64,000 bases of DNA. Origin: Ziziphus jujuba (taxonomy: Eukaryota; Streptophyta; Magnoliopsida; Rosales; Rhamnaceae). This document shows, piece by piece, positions 61,850-64,000 of this stretch (position 1 is the first letter of the stretch; the number at the start of each line of letters is the position of its first letter). The stretch lies in contig NC_083383.1 of NCBI RefSeq assembly GCF_031755915.1, positions 18,403,001-18,467,000 of the forward strand, given 5' to 3'. The translations under genes were made by a program, and so were the position numbers. The notes under the pieces were generated by a model. That model was not told the DNA's origin, did not search any database, and saw only the letters and a list, made by a program, of their open reading frames with translations.

Positions 61850-61851
61850 AA

Positions 61852-62954
61852 TGTGATGCCAATCCGCCCGTGCCTGCATAGCCGACAACCCATTGGGGTG
61901 CTGACCCAATACGGATGAAGACTGGGTCGATCATTAGGGCTCAAGCTAAGAGGTTTAGAGGAAACCTTGGTGCCTTTGTCCAGGGGGTAATTCATTCTCA
62001 AGAGGGCTTGTCCATACCCGAAGATCCAAGACCTATTTTGAGCATACAAGTGGTGGAAGCCGATACGAACCCGGGTATAGCAGTTCTGGTGCATTTATGG
62101 ATTTCGAGCAATGGGAAATGGGTTCAAATATTCTTGAATTCACTTGATGTCACTAAGAAGTCATGGGAACTAGTCAAGACCAAAGCTTTGCTGGTCATTT
62201 AAGTGGTGTGCGCATGAGAGAGAAAATGGCCGATTTTTGTCTGAGTTGGCTTTTTCTCTTTCCTCCAAGTAAGGGCAACGTGGTGGACTCCATAATAATC
62301 TTATTTGGCATCCTAAAAAGCATATAGAAGCTGATTTGGAGCTCAAATTGATCAAAGATTGGTCATAGCCAACTTAGTCAAAAAGCTAGTAATTTAGTTT
62401 TCTAATTTGATTTCTACTTTTTGTTTTAGGAAATTACCTTTACTTTTGGTTTTTATTTATTTATTTGCTGGAAAAATTTATTTAAGTTAATATTTTATTA
62501 TTTTAATTGTAAATTAATTAATTCCTAATTCCAAAATAAAATAATTAATTAATTACAAACTAGACTTAGGAAAGTAGTGAAATTCGGCCACCATGATGTT
62601 TCCTAATGTTAGCCGGTTTTTGCCCTAGATTTTTAGGGTTTTATTTGTGACTTTGTAGCCTATTTAAAGGCCTATTTCTCAATAAGAATACATCTTGAAT
62701 TTTATATAAAAATTTATTTGTGATATTGAATTCTCTTTGTTCTCTTGGAACACCTAAAACACCATTAGTGAATGAATGTTTTAGTTTTGACTTATCAATA
62801 GGATATCCATCACCCATTGTGGCATCTTTAATATATACCAAGGTTTCTAATCACAGGTTGATTAGGGGTCAAGGTGACCAGTAGAACTTGAACTTACTTA
62901 GATCTGGGATAATATAATATGGGTTTAGGAGCAGGTCATCCTAGGTTCGTATCA
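61852..62954 (+). repeat. 5' LTR of a plus-strand gypsy element that leaves the window
   Basis: It starts TGTGATGCCAATCCGCCCG and ends CCTAGGTTCGTATCA, 1103 bp. The frame at 61915-62202 is the pol-end module carried by LTRs of this family (IIRAQAKRFRGNLGAFVQG) and is not a gene. A TATA-like box TATTTAAAGG lies at 62661-62670, followed by a T/C-rich zone suited to transcription initiation. The terminal repeats are intact, and the next feature is an undamaged primer-binding site. Confidence 0.9.
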
Positions 62955-62956
62955 TT

Positions 62957-62974
62957 TGGTATCAGAGTCAAATT
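62957..62974 (+). other. Primer-binding site, tRNA-Met type
   Basis: TGGTATCAGAGTCAAATT, two bases after the LTR. It is the mirror image of the site at 61832-61849. Confidence 0.9.
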
Positions 62975-64000
62975 TTGTTCAGGTTTGATCTATCTTTATT
63001 TGCTTTATTTTTTTTTTTTGTGTTAATCTGAAATTTTGGTATTAGGTTAAGGTTGCTTCTATATTCATACACGTTCTGCATATTTAAAAAAATAAAAAAT
63101 TCATTCCTAGTTAAATTAGGTTTTCCTATTTTTATAGTATTTTTATTTCCTAGTTTGTTGGTTGCCTTTCATTATTGTTCTTGGTAATTTAGTTTATTGT
63201 TGATTTTTATTTGATGTTTTAGTCTTAAATATTTGCATTCATATATTCAAAAAAATAAATAAAATAAAGAGAGAAAAGAAGTCTATTTGCGGCAACATAT
63301 AAAAAAAAAAGAAAAAGAAAAAATTGCACATTTGTATTTTGATTTGGAGGTCACAGGTTTGGTGATTATTTGGTGTTGGAATTGCAATTTTTCTGTTGAT
63401 CCTTGCTACTGTAGTTGTCTTCTTTTCTGTGAGTTAAAAAAAAAAAAAAATCGATTTGTTGAAATTTGTTGCTGGAAATTTCTTGGAGCTGCTAATTTGT
63501 TAATTATTTATACAATATTTGGAGTTGCTGGAGAATTATTTTTGCTACTGGCTATTTGAGTTTGAGTGCTAAAAATATTGGATTAAAATAAGTTAAAAGG
63601 ATTTGATACAAAAACTTGAATTTCAAATAACAACAACCAACAACTATTCTTTTGATGTGATTCTTGTTCGTGTTTGAAATTCTTTTTCCTAAATTTTATT
63701 CTTGAATTTAATATCTTACCATCTAGTCCAATTCTTACTAATTCCAAAATTTTCCTTGTTAATTTACCAAAATTTTCCTTGTTAATTGGTTAAATTTGTC
63801 TAGAAATGCCGAAAATTAGGTGTTTAAAATTTCATTCTGTATTGATTGTTTTTCGCTACTGTTTTATTGATAAGTTTAATTAAAACATACTTGTGATCTA
63901 ATTGCTATTTTGTGGGTGTTTTAATTAGAATTTTGAGTTAAAAAAGGCAAGAGCGTGTGAGTTCAAAAGAGAGTAAAAAGCCGAAATTAGTGTGTAAACA
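62975..64000 (+). mobile_element. 5' leader of the plus-strand gypsy element, cut by the window end
   Basis: It aligns with the leaders of the two minus-strand relatives up to the last bases. By comparison with 35681-35790, the gag start codon should fall roughly 100-150 bases beyond the window. The 90-codon frame at 63287-63559 is leader sequence with A/T runs and not a gene. Confidence 0.8.

Larger units (their letters stand above)
54847..61851 (-). mobile_element. Decayed Ty3/gypsy element, 5' LTR not in the expected place
   Basis: The minus strand reads, from the right: primer-binding site (61832-61849), leader, gag (about 59520-60681), protease (58941-59306), reverse transcriptase (57990-58406), RNase H (57247-57647), integrase (about 56250-57050), pol C-terminus (55821-56189) and 3' LTR (54847-55965). 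All domains are present in standard order, unlike the sister at 32110-37892. Many stops and shifts have killed it. Where its 5' LTR should start (61852), an LTR in the opposite orientation begins. The tRNA-Met primer and a pol end that runs into the LTR recall CRM-like chromoviruses; I saw no chromodomain and do not insist on that lineage. Confidence 0.88.

Noticed and set aside
61915..62202. Frame of 95 codons as a possible small gene
   Set aside because: It is the pol-end module carried in the LTR, identical in layout to frames at 37595-37891 and the end of 33092-34114.
61832..62974. tRNA genes suggested by tRNA-like sequence near LTRs
   Set aside because: Only 18-23 bases match a tRNA 3' end; they are retroelement primer-binding sites.

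Overview
This is plant nuclear DNA, most likely from a eudicot. It is strongly AT-rich, its genes have short exons with GT...AG introns, and most of the window is nested, decayed transposons. I cannot name the species. I see no bacterial or organellar genes, no tRNA or rRNA genes and no CRISPR array.

Layout: (1) 49-856 holds the last two exons of a full-size ABCG/PDR transporter on the + strand. (2) 2.1-8.7 kb holds Athila/Tat-type Ty3/gypsy remnants in both orientations. (3) 9.9-10.6 kb is a truncated LTR with an internal 100-bp duplication. (4) 13.3-13.85 kb is a purine-rich repeat stretch, and 14.8-16.3 kb is a very long, impure TTA/TTG trinucleotide tract. (5) 16.3-25.3 kb is a hAT transposase pseudogene (BED zinc finger, DUF659, hAT dimerisation) split by a second, complete hAT element at 18177-23570 with 12-bp inverted ends and an 8-bp target duplication. 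(6) 29.5-31.3 kb is another Athila-type fragment. (7) 32110-37892 is a Ty3/gypsy element with two LTRs and matching flanks, internally deleted and scrambled, itself inserted into an older LTR-like sequence. (8) 40770-41226 is a fragment of a geranylgeranyl diphosphate synthase pseudogene. (9) 45022-52434 is a complete 24-exon ABCG/PDR transporter gene; my exon model gives 1424 residues with every phase consistent. (10) 53198-53641 is a fragment resembling a BIG-type ARF-GEF. (11) 54847-61851 is a decayed Ty3/gypsy element on the minus strand that abuts, head to head, a + strand LTR (61852-62954) and the 5' leader of another member of the same family, which runs off the window.

The host genes are therefore two PDR transporters in tandem, same strand and closely related, pushed about 44 kb apart by transposons. 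Nearly everything between them is dead: transposase and pol frames carry many stops, mostly of the C-to-T or G-to-A type expected when methylated DNA decays. The most unusual structures are the exact head-to-head LTR junction at 61.85 kb, the scrambled but open pol frame at 33.1-34.1 kb, the hAT-in-hAT nest and the 1.5-kb trinucleotide tract. I found no convincing new multi-gene system.
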